64,000 nucleotides of DNA from contig NZ_FXWM01000001.1 of NCBI RefSeq assembly GCF_900177675.1, forward strand, positions 2,861,001-2,925,000, written 5' to 3'. A program made the position numbers and the translations under genes. The first letter of the stretch is position 1; each line of letters begins with the position of its first letter. Below, in pieces: positions 35,144-44,564 of the stretch. The stretch comes from Bacillus sp. OV166. Lineage in GTDB: Bacteria; Bacillota; Bacilli; Bacillales; Cytobacillaceae. Under the pieces are notes generated by a model, which saw nothing but the letters and a program-made list of their open reading frames with translations, was not told where the DNA came from and made no database searches.

Positions 35144-36373
35144 ATGAGTAAAATTCAAATATTTATACTTAGTATTACTTTATCTATTCTCCCTTGGTTT
35201 TTGCCAACATATGTTGCTTTGGCAGTTCTTACTGTTATGGGGATAATATTTTTTATTCTATTATATAGAGAATTAAAGAAAAATGCTTCTAGTAAAGAGC
35301 CTTATGTTTATGTTGGAGTAGGGGCAGTTTTTCTTTTCTTAACGCTCTTTACGAATATAAACACACTTTGCGGCATATTTAATTCTTTGTTTTTTATTGG
35401 AGTTGCGGTAATAAGTCATTTCCTTATACCGCAAGTTAGTCGACCTGATACCTCTTTAACAACTTCAAGAAAGATAACAAAGCTAGAGGAAGAAGAATCG
35501 TTTGAAAATCTTGCAAAAGGCTTTTTTAAAAAGCTGGATGAATATATAGACGGATTGAAAAAACAGCAGCAAATTTCTGACACTAATCTTTTAGATCAGC
35601 AAGAAACCTGGAGAAGATTTAAAGCAGAAATTACAAAGGAAATTGCTGCCGCAATTCAGGATAATAGTAAGGATATAAAAACAAATTTCGCTAGAGAACT
35701 TCAAAAACATAGTCAAATTCAAAATAAAGAGCTAGAAGCGATTATGTCTGATTTTAAACTTGCTTTTAAAACAAACGGTGATAAAATTCAGCAAGAAGTG
35801 GAGCAGAAAATAAAAGAAAGGGACAAACAAACGACATTTGAAATAATGGAGTTGGCAATTCAAAGTTTACAAGAAAAAAGAATAAACTTTTCTAATAGCC
35901 AACATCTTGAGAATGAACAAATTAAACATAAGCTTTATTTTGCGTTGGAGATTGCTAAAAAAGATGTGTATATTCAATCTCCTTGGCTGTCAGAATGGCT
36001 TTTATCCGATAAGGATAATATGCTGAAATATATGAGGGAAGCCATTACGAGAGGAGTAAATATTCATATAAATTATGGAATGGATGAAAATAGTTCACAT
36101 AAGAAAGAAGATTGGAGTCGTAGTGACAGAAGTGATATTGTAGCCAGGGAATTAGAGGAAAAGCTGAAAAAAAGAAAAAATGGGGATGGAACTTTGTTTC
36201 TTTGTCGTAAGAACTCCCACTACAAATTATTTATCTGTGATGAATTTTTTTATGTAGAAGGTAGTTATAATGTCCTTTCAAACAAAGGTAATAGAACCCA
36301 TGAAGCAGCACAGTACTCTGAAGATAAAGAATATATTAAACAATTAATAAGATACCACTTTACACCAAAATAA
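35144..36373 (+). CDS. Membrane PLD-fold nuclease-like protein
   Basis: A 409-residue protein: four N-terminal hydrophobic segments (about 5-20, 22-42, 54-72 and 80-96), a long charged coiled-coil region (110-250), and a C-terminal phospholipase-D-like domain with a single HKD half: H359-x-K361-x4-D366 and S374-x-N376. One HKD per chain is normal for dimeric Nuc-type endonucleases. A YIQSPWLSEWL strand (276-286) matches the domain start. AAGGGGACC precedes the ATG. Operon with the triple OB-fold protein suggests a membrane-tethered nucleic-acid processing pair, plausibly anti-phage or DNA-uptake related. This is inference. Confidence 0.78.
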   Translation: MSKIQIFILSITLSILPWFLPTYVALAVLTVMGIIFFILLYRELKKNASSKEPYVYVGVGAVFLFLTLFTNINTLCGIFNSLFFIGVAVISHFLIPQVSRPDTSLTTSRKITKLEEEESFENLAKGFFKKLDEYIDGLKKQQQISDTNLLDQQETWRRFKAEITKEIAAAIQDNSKDIKTNFARELQKHSQIQNKELEAIMSDFKLAFKTNGDKIQQEVEQKIKERDKQTTFEIMELAIQSLQEKRINFSNSQHLENEQIKHKLYFALEIAKKDVYIQSPWLSEWLLSDKDNMLKYMREAITRGVNIHINYGMDENSSHKKEDWSRSDRSDIVARELEEKLKKRKNGDGTLFLCRKNSHYKLFICDEFFYVEGSYNVLSNKGNRTHEAAQYSEDKEYIKQLIRYHFTPK

Positions 36374-36659
36374 CCTAGACAAAGCTTTCTTTTTTCTAAG
36401 CTTAGCTGCCACATTTGGGAACTACAAAACCGAAATATTAAGGTATTAAATTGACTAAATATTCTCCTAAAAATGCAAAACCTTGTTGTGTAATACAAAT
36501 GCAAAAAAGTATGCTGATCAATGGTTGTTAGTCAAATGCCAGGTCAGAAATGATACAGGGAAATTTGTTAATGCTACCTGGGAGAAGGTCATTAACAATG
36601 AAAAATATTGAATAACAATAAGCTTTGGTAATGTGGTCTAACCATCGTTAAAAAGGAAA
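36374..36659. other. Intergenic region with a possible gene relic
   Basis: A short open frame ending at 36611 (QWLLVKCQVRNDTGKFVN ... INNEKY) looks like the C-terminus of a lost protein but has no start. Otherwise nothing recognisable. Confidence 0.4.
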
Positions 36660-36706
36660 AAATACACAATTAGCAGGTCGAAAAAGACTTGCTAGTTGTG
36701 TATTTC
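36660..36706. terminator. Terminator-like hairpin
   Basis: Arms AAATACACAATTAGCA / TGCTAGTTGTGTATTT with a GTC/GAC inner pair. It separates the PLD operon from the convergent TIR gene. Confidence 0.8.
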
Positions 36707-36753
36707 TCAACAATAATACTAACGATCAAAAGGGTGTGTTATGCATTAAAATC

Positions 36754-37755
36754 TTATTTTACCACCAATTTTTTAACTGTATCAGTAAGTTTGGTTAATT
36801 GTTCCAACGCTTGACTCGTCTGACTAAGTGTTTCGGATACTACTGTTTGTTGATCTGCTGGATTAATAATAAAATCCCCGTTACTACCGATATTTTTCCA
36901 GTGTAGAAAAATATCCTTCATTTCATCGTATGTTAATTGTGCCTTAAATGATCCTATAAAAAACAAGCCATAATTAATTGAGTGTAATCTATTCTCATGT
37001 TTTGACGCTTCATTCATAAAAGCCTTTCCTAAAGTAAAGCCATACCGAGAAATTGCTGTTATTAAACCTATGACGACTAGGCTTTTAGCACCTAAAGTTA
37101 TGTAGTAATACATAGCTTTATCATGTTGTATGTTAAGAACATTAGAATAAGTGAATAAAATTCCCGATAACAGAGCTATTAAACTAATGAAATAGCAAGT
37201 AAAAGCTAGAGATCTACTTTCAATCTCCCTCTTTTCCAATCTCTTAATTGTTTCGAGGATAGTTGGATTTTTACGCATTCTATCTATAATTTCTTCTTTT
37301 TCTACTTTCTCTAGGTTTTCTTTCTCTATTTGAGCGGCTACTTTGACCTCGTGAATTGAGATTACGTCATTTAGCTTCTCTATAGTTTTTGAAAGATCCG
37401 ACTCGTCTTCGTCTAATGTTGTGATACAAAAAATATCGGAAACAACATCAGGTATACCAATATTCCCTATAACGACAGGAATCAAAAACTTTTTATTATT
37501 TGAAGCTCTTATAAAAGCTCTAGAAGTTCCAATCTCACTCATTACATATTGTGAGTTAGCAGTATTTTCTGTATAAATTACAACTACTCCATCTGATTCC
37601 ATTAATGAAGTAAAAAGAAATTCCCTCCAATTCTCCCCAGGTGGAATTTCTTCTGGCTCAACTACAATCTCATGTTTAAAACTTTTTAACCCATCACTTA
37701 TTTTTTTTGCTGTTTCCCAATCCTTACTACTATGTGAAAGAAAAATACGTGCCAT
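36754..37755 (-). CDS. TIR-domain transmembrane protein
   Basis: A 333-residue protein with an N-terminal TIR domain: IFLSHSSKDWETAKKI (box 1, residues 4-19), VVVIYTENTANSQYVMSEIG with E74 in the position of the catalytic glutamate of NADase TIRs, and VIGNIGIPDVV. A coiled-coil-like segment (135-175) leads into two to three membrane helices (about 180-203, 215-240) and a C-terminal helical domain. TIR-TM proteins of bacteria are candidate abortive-infection NADases. Single gene on the minus strand in the defence-like cluster; GGAAGGG precedes the start. Confidence 0.83.
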   Translation of the reverse strand: MARIFLSHSSKDWETAKKISDGLKSFKHEIVVEPEEIPPGENWREFLFTSLMESDGVVVIYTENTANSQYVMSEIGTSRAFIRASNNKKFLIPVVIGNIGIPDVVSDIFCITTLDEDESDLSKTIEKLNDVISIHEVKVAAQIEKENLEKVEKEEIIDRMRKNPTILETIKRLEKREIESRSLAFTCYFISLIALLSGILFTYSNVLNIQHDKAMYYYITLGAKSLVVIGLITAISRYGFTLGKAFMNEASKHENRLHSINYGLFFIGSFKAQLTYDEMKDIFLHWKNIGSNGDFIINPADQQTVVSETLSQTSQALEQLTKLTDTVKKLVVK

Positions 37756-38251
37756 TTCATTACCCTTCCTGTTTAAAATTATGTACTTTCTTGAAAATTA
37801 TAATATTTAAATTACTTTCCCCAGAAACGCACTTCACGCCATTTTAAAGCCCTATACTTTTGCCAATAGGAAAATACTCCTTTTTTACCACATTATATCA
37901 ATTTCATAGTTTTAATACTATAAATTTTATCTTCTTTTATCATCAAAACGTATTTTTACGAGTTTTGAGTCTCATAATAAAACTCTTTTAAAATCAAAAA
38001 ACAAATACAAATTACACACAAATTGCAATTTTCAATACGTGAAAATTTAATATAAATAGTTCAGATTTCCCAAGAACCCATTAATCCGTATGTACTTTTA
38101 GGATTGGATCTATAAGATTATAGTATTCTATCGCCATACAAAACAATAAATCAGCATAAACCTTTATTATCAAAAATCGTACTTTGCTCACACAAAATGG
38201 GTAAACGGTATTAATCTCAGTCTATAAATCAATCAATCATTGGAGTGACCT
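37756..38251. other. AT-rich intergenic region
   Basis: About 500 bp, very AT-rich, without a convincing gene or hairpin. Probably contains the divergent promoters of the TIR gene and the small gene at 38252. Confidence 0.5.
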
Positions 38252-38467
38252 ATGGAAAAGAAAAGAACGATGGTTATTTGCTATGGAGTAGATATTAAAA
38301 AGAAAAATTCATTTTTGGGAAATGACAAATTATTGGAATATAGTCTCCTTGACCAACTTGTTCAGGAATTGGATAAGGAATTGAAAAAAATATCTACAGA
38401 ACCATTAGAAGAGATTTTTCGAATAACTACTACAGGACTTTTAAGACAACCATTTGTAATGTATTAA
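38252..38467 (+). CDS. Small protein of 71 residues
   Basis: Begins MEKKRTMVICYGVDIKKKNS and is charged and helical, ending GLLRQPFVMY. GGAGTG lies seven bases upstream. No family recognised. It lies 190 bp before the large helicase gene and could be a small accessory gene or the relic of a longer one. Confidence 0.5.
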   Translation: MEKKRTMVICYGVDIKKKNSFLGNDKLLEYSLLDQLVQELDKELKKISTEPLEEIFRITTTGLLRQPFVMY

Positions 38468-38655
38468 CAATGCTGACCGTTCAAAATCGAGATAAATGAA
38501 GAAAGGTATAAGCTTGTAGATAATTGTTATTATTTATCAAATAAATAGGAATTTTGTGCTAATATAAAAGTTAAACAACCTTTATTTTATTAATTCTATT
38601 TTGAACAAACACATATACATTTAATTACATACAGGTCATGCGAAAGGGGACTTTG

Positions 38656-41600
38656 GTGGTGGACAAGGGAAAAATGGAATTGAAGATTAATAACTGGAAA
38701 TCTAGGTTAATTGACCTAACAAAGAGAAACAGGTTATTAAACTTTAAGGCATCAAAAAGTTCTACTTTAGAATTAGATGGGGACATTAAAGAAATTTTTA
38801 ACGTTTTTTCACGGTCAAAAGGAATTATGGTAAGCTCCATTGTTGATATAAACAAAATGGCCCAGCAATTAACCACCAAAACGGCAAAAGTTAATTTGAC
38901 CAAAGATCCTGACCAATCTGATGCGGATATAAAATATCAACAAAATTTAGAGAAGGTCAGACAAAGCTTAGAGAAAAAATTAAATGGAATCAGGTTATTA
39001 GGTAAGTCATCAATTGAAGAAAAAGGAATTAATACTCTATATTTAACCATGGGTTTTCTCAAATGGACGGAAGTGGAATATAGTAAAGACATTTTTTCAT
39101 CACCGATAATTCTTATTCCGATTACGTTAAAAAGAGAAACTGCAAGAGACCCTTATTACATATTTAAATTGGATGAAGACATTGTTTTTAATCCTGTACT
39201 GGAACAAAAATTAAAGCTGGATTTTGGAGTATCAATTACGCCTATCGAGCAATTAGATTATGAAAATATTGAGGAAATCTTACACTTTTACGAACAAGAA
39301 TTGAAACTAGAAAAGTCATGGGAAGTAACCGACGATTCTTACATTGGGGTTTTTTCCTTTAGTAAGTTGGTTATGTATAAGGATTTTGAACAATACCAAG
39401 ATACGGTTGAAAGCCACCCTATTATTCAAGAATTAGCTGGTGTTAAACACGATGAAGATATATGTGGAAGAGAGAAAATTGTCTCAATAAAAGAATTTGA
39501 TCGAAGCGGAAAGTCCTTGGAGTCATATCAAATTTTAGATGCTGATTCTAGTCAACAAAAAGCAATTCTTGCTGCTAAAAATGGAGTTTCCTTCGTGATG
39601 CAAGGACCCCCAGGAACTGGGAAAAGCCAAACAATCACAAACATTATTGCTGAAACACTAGCCCAAGGAAAAAAAATTCTTTTTGTTAGTGAAAAGAAGG
39701 CAGCCTTAGATGTGGTGAAAAAAAGAATTAGTGATAAAGGGTTAGATGATTTTTGTTTAGATTTACACAGCCATAACTCCAACAAAAAGGCAGTTTTAGA
39801 GGAACTGAGACATTCACTAACCAATAGGGAAATTCCTAGAAGAGCAACAGGTCCATTGACTGATTTGGATTTCATTAAAAAGCATTTAAATGATTATGTT
39901 GATGCACTTCATACTGTAATAAATCCATTGGAATGTAGTACTCATACCATTCTCGGAAGACTCTCAAAATTAAATGATGTTATTGAGGTATTATTTGAGC
40001 TTCCCAATATTGATTCGTATTCAAGTGAAAAGTTAAATAAAGTTCTTAAACAAATAAAGGATATAGAAACTTATCGGGATGTTTTATCAAATGAAGAAGT
40101 CCATATATGGTTTGGCACGTTAATAGAGGAAAATAGCTTTGAAAGTGAATCTGAGATTAAGGCAAAGTTTACAATTTTGAGTAAAAAACTATTTGAACTG
40201 TATGTTCTATTTGAGGAAGCATTTAATTTTGTTAATTTTCAAGGCTTACTTACTTTGACGGGTTTAGACGAATTGTTAAAGTTAGGGGAGATGCTTTCAT
40301 TAAAGCCTGAAATTCCACAGGTTTGGTATATAGAAGGCAATAACAAGATCTTATATGAAGCAAAAGATTCTTATAAAGGGCATCAAGTAATCTTTGAGGG
40401 ATATTTGCAACTAAGGGAATCCCTGTCACAACAATCGAAGGAAGAAATACTTGAACAGGATTTAAGCGAAGTCAATAACGTCATTTTAAATGGAAATAAT
40501 GAAACCATTAATGATTACATTGATACTTATAAAGATTTTATAAATAATTTGTTTTCAAATGAGCAACTCATATTAGACAAGGTGGCGGAATTGAAATTAA
40601 GCTTAGATACCGTAAACAAAGCATCTTTGTCCATCAAAAGCCAGCTGCAAATGAATGGGTTAGAACTAACACCTGAAAAAATAAATGAAATTGAATTAAT
40701 CTCTAACTATATAACAAATAATTCTAAACCGACTCAGCTTTGGTTCGATAGTGTACAAAGGGAAGTTATAGAAAACACAATTGTTGAGTGCAAAGAGGTT
40801 TATGATAAGTATTTATTTGAACGAAAAATCATTGAAGACGTGTACTTACCCGAACTTGTAATTGAGGATATAGATGGAATGTTGGACCGTTTTATAAACG
40901 AGTATTCTTCCTTCATGAGGATTTTCAATAAAAACTATAAAAGGGACAAAAATCTTCTTAAATCCTTAAAAAGAAACAAAGAATCCATTAAAGTTGATGA
41001 AATCATAAAAGACTTAAGGTCACTGAAAAGGTTAAAGGAATTACAAAATGAAATTGATTCAAAAAGAAATCAATGGAAAGAAATGTTCGGAGAGATTTTT
41101 CAACAGGAGAAGACTGACTGGGAAAGGGTAACAAAAGTTCTTACAGAATTCTATGCTTTAATAGCTAAGCTTAAAGATAGCGAAAATAAAGCAGAATTCG
41201 AAAAGTTCTTGTTGTCGTACCAAACAGAGGATAAACAAAACTTATTTGAATTAAGTCAATCATTAAACAACCAATTAGTAATAATCGACCAATCGTTAGA
41301 TGAGCTTGAAAAAGTCTGCTTCTCAAGGATTACAAATATAAAATCACAGGACCAAAATTTATTAGTAATGATTCCAAAAATCGACGAGCTAGAAAAGGGA
41401 ATTCAAAGGATTTTAGATGCAAAGGGTTTGCTTTCAAAATTTTTGTTTGAACAATCATTTAATTTTGACCAAATAAATGCTTTGGTTCTTCAAATAAATA
41501 AAATTAAAGATGTTCAAAAAGAAGTTGATGAACAAAGGGTAGTTTTTAATTCCCTTTATGGCCAGTTATATAAAGGCATTGATACCGATTGGAAGCTAAT

Positions 41601-43599
41601 CGAAGAGTCAATAAACTGGACAATAGGTGCCGACAATAATTTTAATGGCCGTTTCCCTGAAAAGTTTATTGATGTAATAAATAACAATAGTAAACTAGAA
41701 CACTTTTTATCCCAATGTGAACAATTAAAAGCTAAAAAGAAGGATTTAACTGAGGATATTAATTTTTATACAAAAATCTTTCCACTTAATTTAATAAAAT
41801 ATGAAAACAACGATTTTTTAAATACGGAGCTGAGGGAATTAAGCAGCATTTTAAAACTTTTCGCTAATTCCACACATAAACTGCAGCAATGGATTGTCTC
41901 CCAAAGGGTTAAAGCTGAGGCAGTAGAAGGTGGATTAACCGATTTTCTCCATAAAGTGTTAATGGAACAAACAAATAATTTATACCAGGATATTTTTTTA
42001 AAGCGATTTTACAAGCTTTGGTTGGATTCCACCTATAAGAAGTTACCTATTTTAAAACGCTTTGATTTAAAAACTCATTTAAATTATATTAACGATTTTA
42101 AAAACTTGGATGAAAACCTTCTTGAATCTAATAGCTCTAGATTAACTAGGAAGCTATTGAAGAAAAAAGAAGATTACCTGAAAAATATCCAATATAAAAG
42201 TAACGATCTGGCGATATTAACCCGTGAAATACAAAAACAAAAAAGACATAAGCCAATAAGGAAACTGTTTTCTGAAATACCGCAACTTCTTTTGACTTTA
42301 AAGCCATGTATGATGATGAGTCCGTTATCAGTTAGCCAATTTATCGATCCAAACAGCATCAAATTTGATTTAATCATCTTTGATGAGGCTTCACAAATAA
42401 GGCCAGAGGATGCAATTGGCTCACTTATGAGGGGAAATCAGGTTATCATCGCTGGAGATGATAAACAATTGCCACCAACTTCATTTTTTGCTCAGCAAAT
42501 TGAAATGGATGATGAATTTATTAATGAAGAGGAAGAAGAGGCATATGAAAGCTTTGAAAGCATTCTTGATGAATCACTGTTGATTATGCCACCGATGTTC
42601 TTAAAATGGCATTATAGAAGCAAACATGAGTCATTAATTGCTTTTTCCAATAGAGAAATTTATAAAAATGAGTTATATACCTTTCCTAGTTCAACTAATG
42701 AAAAAAGAGATGGCATTTCTCATGTGTATGTGGAGAATGGTCTATACGATCGAGGTCGGTCAAAAAAGAACTTAAATGAAGCTGCAAGAGTAGCAGAACT
42801 AGTAATTAATCATTTTAAAGAAACACCTGAGAGAACGTTGGGAGTTATTGCTTTCAACCAATATCAACAAGAAGCAATACGGGATAAGTTAGATGAACTA
42901 ACACGGAATAATCCTGTCTATGAAGCATTACTAAATGAAGAAAAAATGGAATCATTTTTTGTTAAAAACTTAGAAAATGTTCAGGGTGATGAGCGAGACA
43001 CAATTATTTTAAGTGTTAACTTCGGTAAAGATTCCAACGGTATTTTACACTACAACTTTGGACCGTTAAACAATGACGGTGGGGAACGAAGACTCAATGT
43101 TGCCATAACCCGTGCAAAATATGAACTAATTGTTGTTTCAAGTATTAAACATTCGGACTTAGATGATAGCAGATTGAAGAAGAAGGGACCCCAGTTATTT
43201 AAGAAATTTCTATACTTTGCTCAAACAAGTGGAGAGTTTAACTTTAATGATGGAATCATGAACAATGGGGAATTTGATTCGCCATTCGAGGAAGATGTTT
43301 ATGATACGCTTATTAAAGCTGGACTTGAAATACGTAACCAGATTGGCTGCTCAGGTTATAGAATTGATATGGCTGTTGTTGACCCAGATAATCCAGGGCG
43401 GTACTTATTGGGAATTGAATGTGACGGTGCAACTTATCATTCTACAAAAACAGCACGTGACAGAGACCGATTAAGACAAAGCGTTTTAGAGTCTTTAGGT
43501 TGGGAAATTTATCGGATTTGGTCACAAGATTGGGTTAAAAGGAAAACGGAAATAACAAAAGAAATTGTTGAAATGGTAACGGAGAAAGTACAAATATAA
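38656..43599 (+). CDS. DUF4011 - SF1 helicase - Vsr-like nuclease fusion (Hhe-like)
   Basis: A giant protein of about 1,647 residues. The N-terminus (about 10-280) is DUF4011 (SRLIDLTKRNRLLNFK). An SF1 helicase is split by a long coiled-coil insertion: Walker A G317-PPGTGK323-S, then Walker B IIFDEASQ (D1243, E1244), GDDKQLPP, and the C-terminal RecA half with QGDERD and NVAITRAK. The last 120 residues form a Vsr/MTES_1575-type PD-(D/E)xK fold (D1571, E1588 in GIECDGATYH). The same architecture is listed as a single-gene defence system (helicase-DUF4011-Vsr). AAAGGGGA precedes the GTG codons at 38656/38659, and an ATG at 38638 is too far upstream of it. Expected action: sensing and cutting foreign DNA. 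Confidence 0.87.
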   Translation: MVDKGKMELKINNWKSRLIDLTKRNRLLNFKASKSSTLELDGDIKEIFNVFSRSKGIMVSSIVDINKMAQQLTTKTAKVNLTKDPDQSDADIKYQQNLEKVRQSLEKKLNGIRLLGKSSIEEKGINTLYLTMGFLKWTEVEYSKDIFSSPIILIPITLKRETARDPYYIFKLDEDIVFNPVLEQKLKLDFGVSITPIEQLDYENIEEILHFYEQELKLEKSWEVTDDSYIGVFSFSKLVMYKDFEQYQDTVESHPIIQELAGVKHDEDICGREKIVSIKEFDRSGKSLESYQILDADSSQQKAILAAKNGVSFVMQGPPGTGKSQTITNIIAETLAQGKKILFVSEKKAALDVVKKRISDKGLDDFCLDLHSHNSNKKAVLEELRHSLTNREIPRRATGPLTDLDFIKKHLNDYVDALHTVINPLECSTHTILGRLSKLNDVIEVLFELPNIDSYSSEKLNKVLKQIKDIETYRDVLSNEEVHIWFGTLIEENSFESESEIKAKFTILSKKLFELYVLFEEAFNFVNFQGLLTLTGLDELLKLGEMLSLKPEIPQVWYIEGNNKILYEAKDSYKGHQVIFEGYLQLRESLSQQSKEEILEQDLSEVNNVILNGNNETINDYIDTYKDFINNLFSNEQLILDKVAELKLSLDTVNKASLSIKSQLQMNGLELTPEKINEIELISNYITNNSKPTQLWFDSVQREVIENTIVECKEVYDKYLFERKIIEDVYLPELVIEDIDGMLDRFINEYSSFMRIFNKNYKRDKNLLKSLKRNKESIKVDEIIKDLRSLKRLKELQNEIDSKRNQWKEMFGEIFQQEKTDWERVTKVLTEFYALIAKLKDSENKAEFEKFLLSYQTEDKQNLFELSQSLNNQLVIIDQSLDELEKVCFSRITNIKSQDQNLLVMIPKIDELEKGIQRILDAKGLLSKFLFEQSFNFDQINALVLQINKIKDVQKEVDEQRVVFNSLYGQLYKGIDTDWKLIEESINWTIGADNNFNGRFPEKFIDVINNNSKLEHFLSQCEQLKAKKKDLTEDINFYTKIFPLNLIKYENNDFLNTELRELSSILKLFANSTHKLQQWIVSQRVKAEAVEGGLTDFLHKVLMEQTNNLYQDIFLKRFYKLWLDSTYKKLPILKRFDLKTHLNYINDFKNLDENLLESNSSRLTRKLLKKKEDYLKNIQYKSNDLAILTREIQKQKRHKPIRKLFSEIPQLLLTLKPCMMMSPLSVSQFIDPNSIKFDLIIFDEASQIRPEDAIGSLMRGNQVIIAGDDKQLPPTSFFAQQIEMDDEFINEEEEEAYESFESILDESLLIMPPMFLKWHYRSKHESLIAFSNREIYKNELYTFPSSTNEKRDGISHVYVENGLYDRGRSKKNLNEAARVAELVINHFKETPERTLGVIAFNQYQQEAIRDKLDELTRNNPVYEALLNEEKMESFFVKNLENVQGDERDTIILSVNFGKDSNGILHYNFGPLNNDGGERRLNVAITRAKYELIVVSSIKHSDLDDSRLKKKGPQLFKKFLYFAQTSGEFNFNDGIMNNGEFDSPFEEDVYDTLIKAGLEIRNQIGCSGYRIDMAVVDPDNPGRYLLGIECDGATYHSTKTARDRDRLRQSVLESLGWEIYRIWSQDWVKRKTEITKEIVEMVTEKVQI

Positions 43600-43699
43600 T
43601 TTTAAAACGAACGAATATCTAAGGTGAATTATGTTTGGGTTTAGAATTCATTAAAATATCGGAAAGCTCACTAAGGGGGCTTATAGGGATTTATTCGTT

Positions 43700-43735
43700 G
43701 AAAGAGTGGGCTTACAGCTCGCTCTTTCTTTTTTT
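43700..43735 (+). terminator. Rho-independent terminator of the helicase gene
   Basis: Stem GAAAGAGTGGGC / GCTCGCTCTTTC and T7. Confidence 0.87.
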
Positions 43736-44564
43736 ACATAACGTAACATTGAATTCAATTAAGGGCATCAAAATGTTACTCAAAATACCCTGAACATAGG
43801 AGGAAACGCAAATCGTCGACCGTAAATAGTATTAAAAGGCAGCTAAAATTGGAGCAGTAATGTCTTTATAGTATAGCTAGTGAGTAGAAAATTCCTCTTG
43901 TTTATAGAATAGTTTTGATACTTATACACATAAAGTGAGTGCAAAAGTATTCAAGGTTAGGGAAATGGGATATGGTGGGATCGACTCGAATTCAATCCAA
44001 CCTTCTTTTGAAACAAAATAGTAAGCAAAACTTAGAAGGCCATGTCTATCATTGGTCTTTTTTATCATTTTTTTCAACATTTAAATGTACATTTTATGTG
44101 TATTAAATGTGCATAAAAATGTACATCTAATCATCATATCATATATAAAAAAAAAGACAATAAATTTGTTGTGTTTTTTAAAAAGATTTTGTATGATAAA
44201 AACACTAAAGATAATAATACAAATAGTTTTTATTTTCGGAAAAATTGTTTGGTGAATCGTTATAAAAGTATTTTTCTATAAGAATTATAGAGGGGTGTTT
44301 ATCGACTGAAATACAAAACAAGAAATACAAATGGTGCGTTTTCTTAATATGTATAATTGGTAGGAGTGTAGTTAAAACAGAATATAAGTATATGGAGTTG
44401 AAAATGAAATATTACAAGACTTGATCAATAACTCATTTCTAGATAATTATGAGAAGATGCAATCATTAATTGCTTCCTTAATTATCTATTAGCTTTCCTC
44501 CATTCTTGAAATGAATTCTTGGAAAACTATGAACTCAAAATTTAATAATTGAAAGGTGATGAGA
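43736..44564. other. 830-bp leader region of the transposition operon
   Basis: No supported gene and no tRNA. I searched it by eye for inverted copies of the 19-bp end repeat at 49833-49964 and found none. The ATGTRYAT boxes at 44085-44126 are its only striking pattern; AT content is high near 44140-44270. Confidence 0.5.
44085..44126. promoter_or_regulatory. Four phased ATGTRYAT boxes
   Basis: ATGTACAT (44085), ATGTGTAT (44096), ATGTGCAT (44107) and ATGTACAT (44119) are spaced 11, 11 and 12 bp, that is about one helical turn. They suggest cooperative binding of a regulator on one DNA face, upstream of the transposition operon. Confidence 0.6.

Noticed and set aside
43960..44030. A GGTGGGATCGACTCGAATTC-like stretch resembling a tRNA or tmRNA 3' end
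   Set aside because: No acceptor stem, anticodon arm or CCA-proximal pairing could be built around it; taken as chance.
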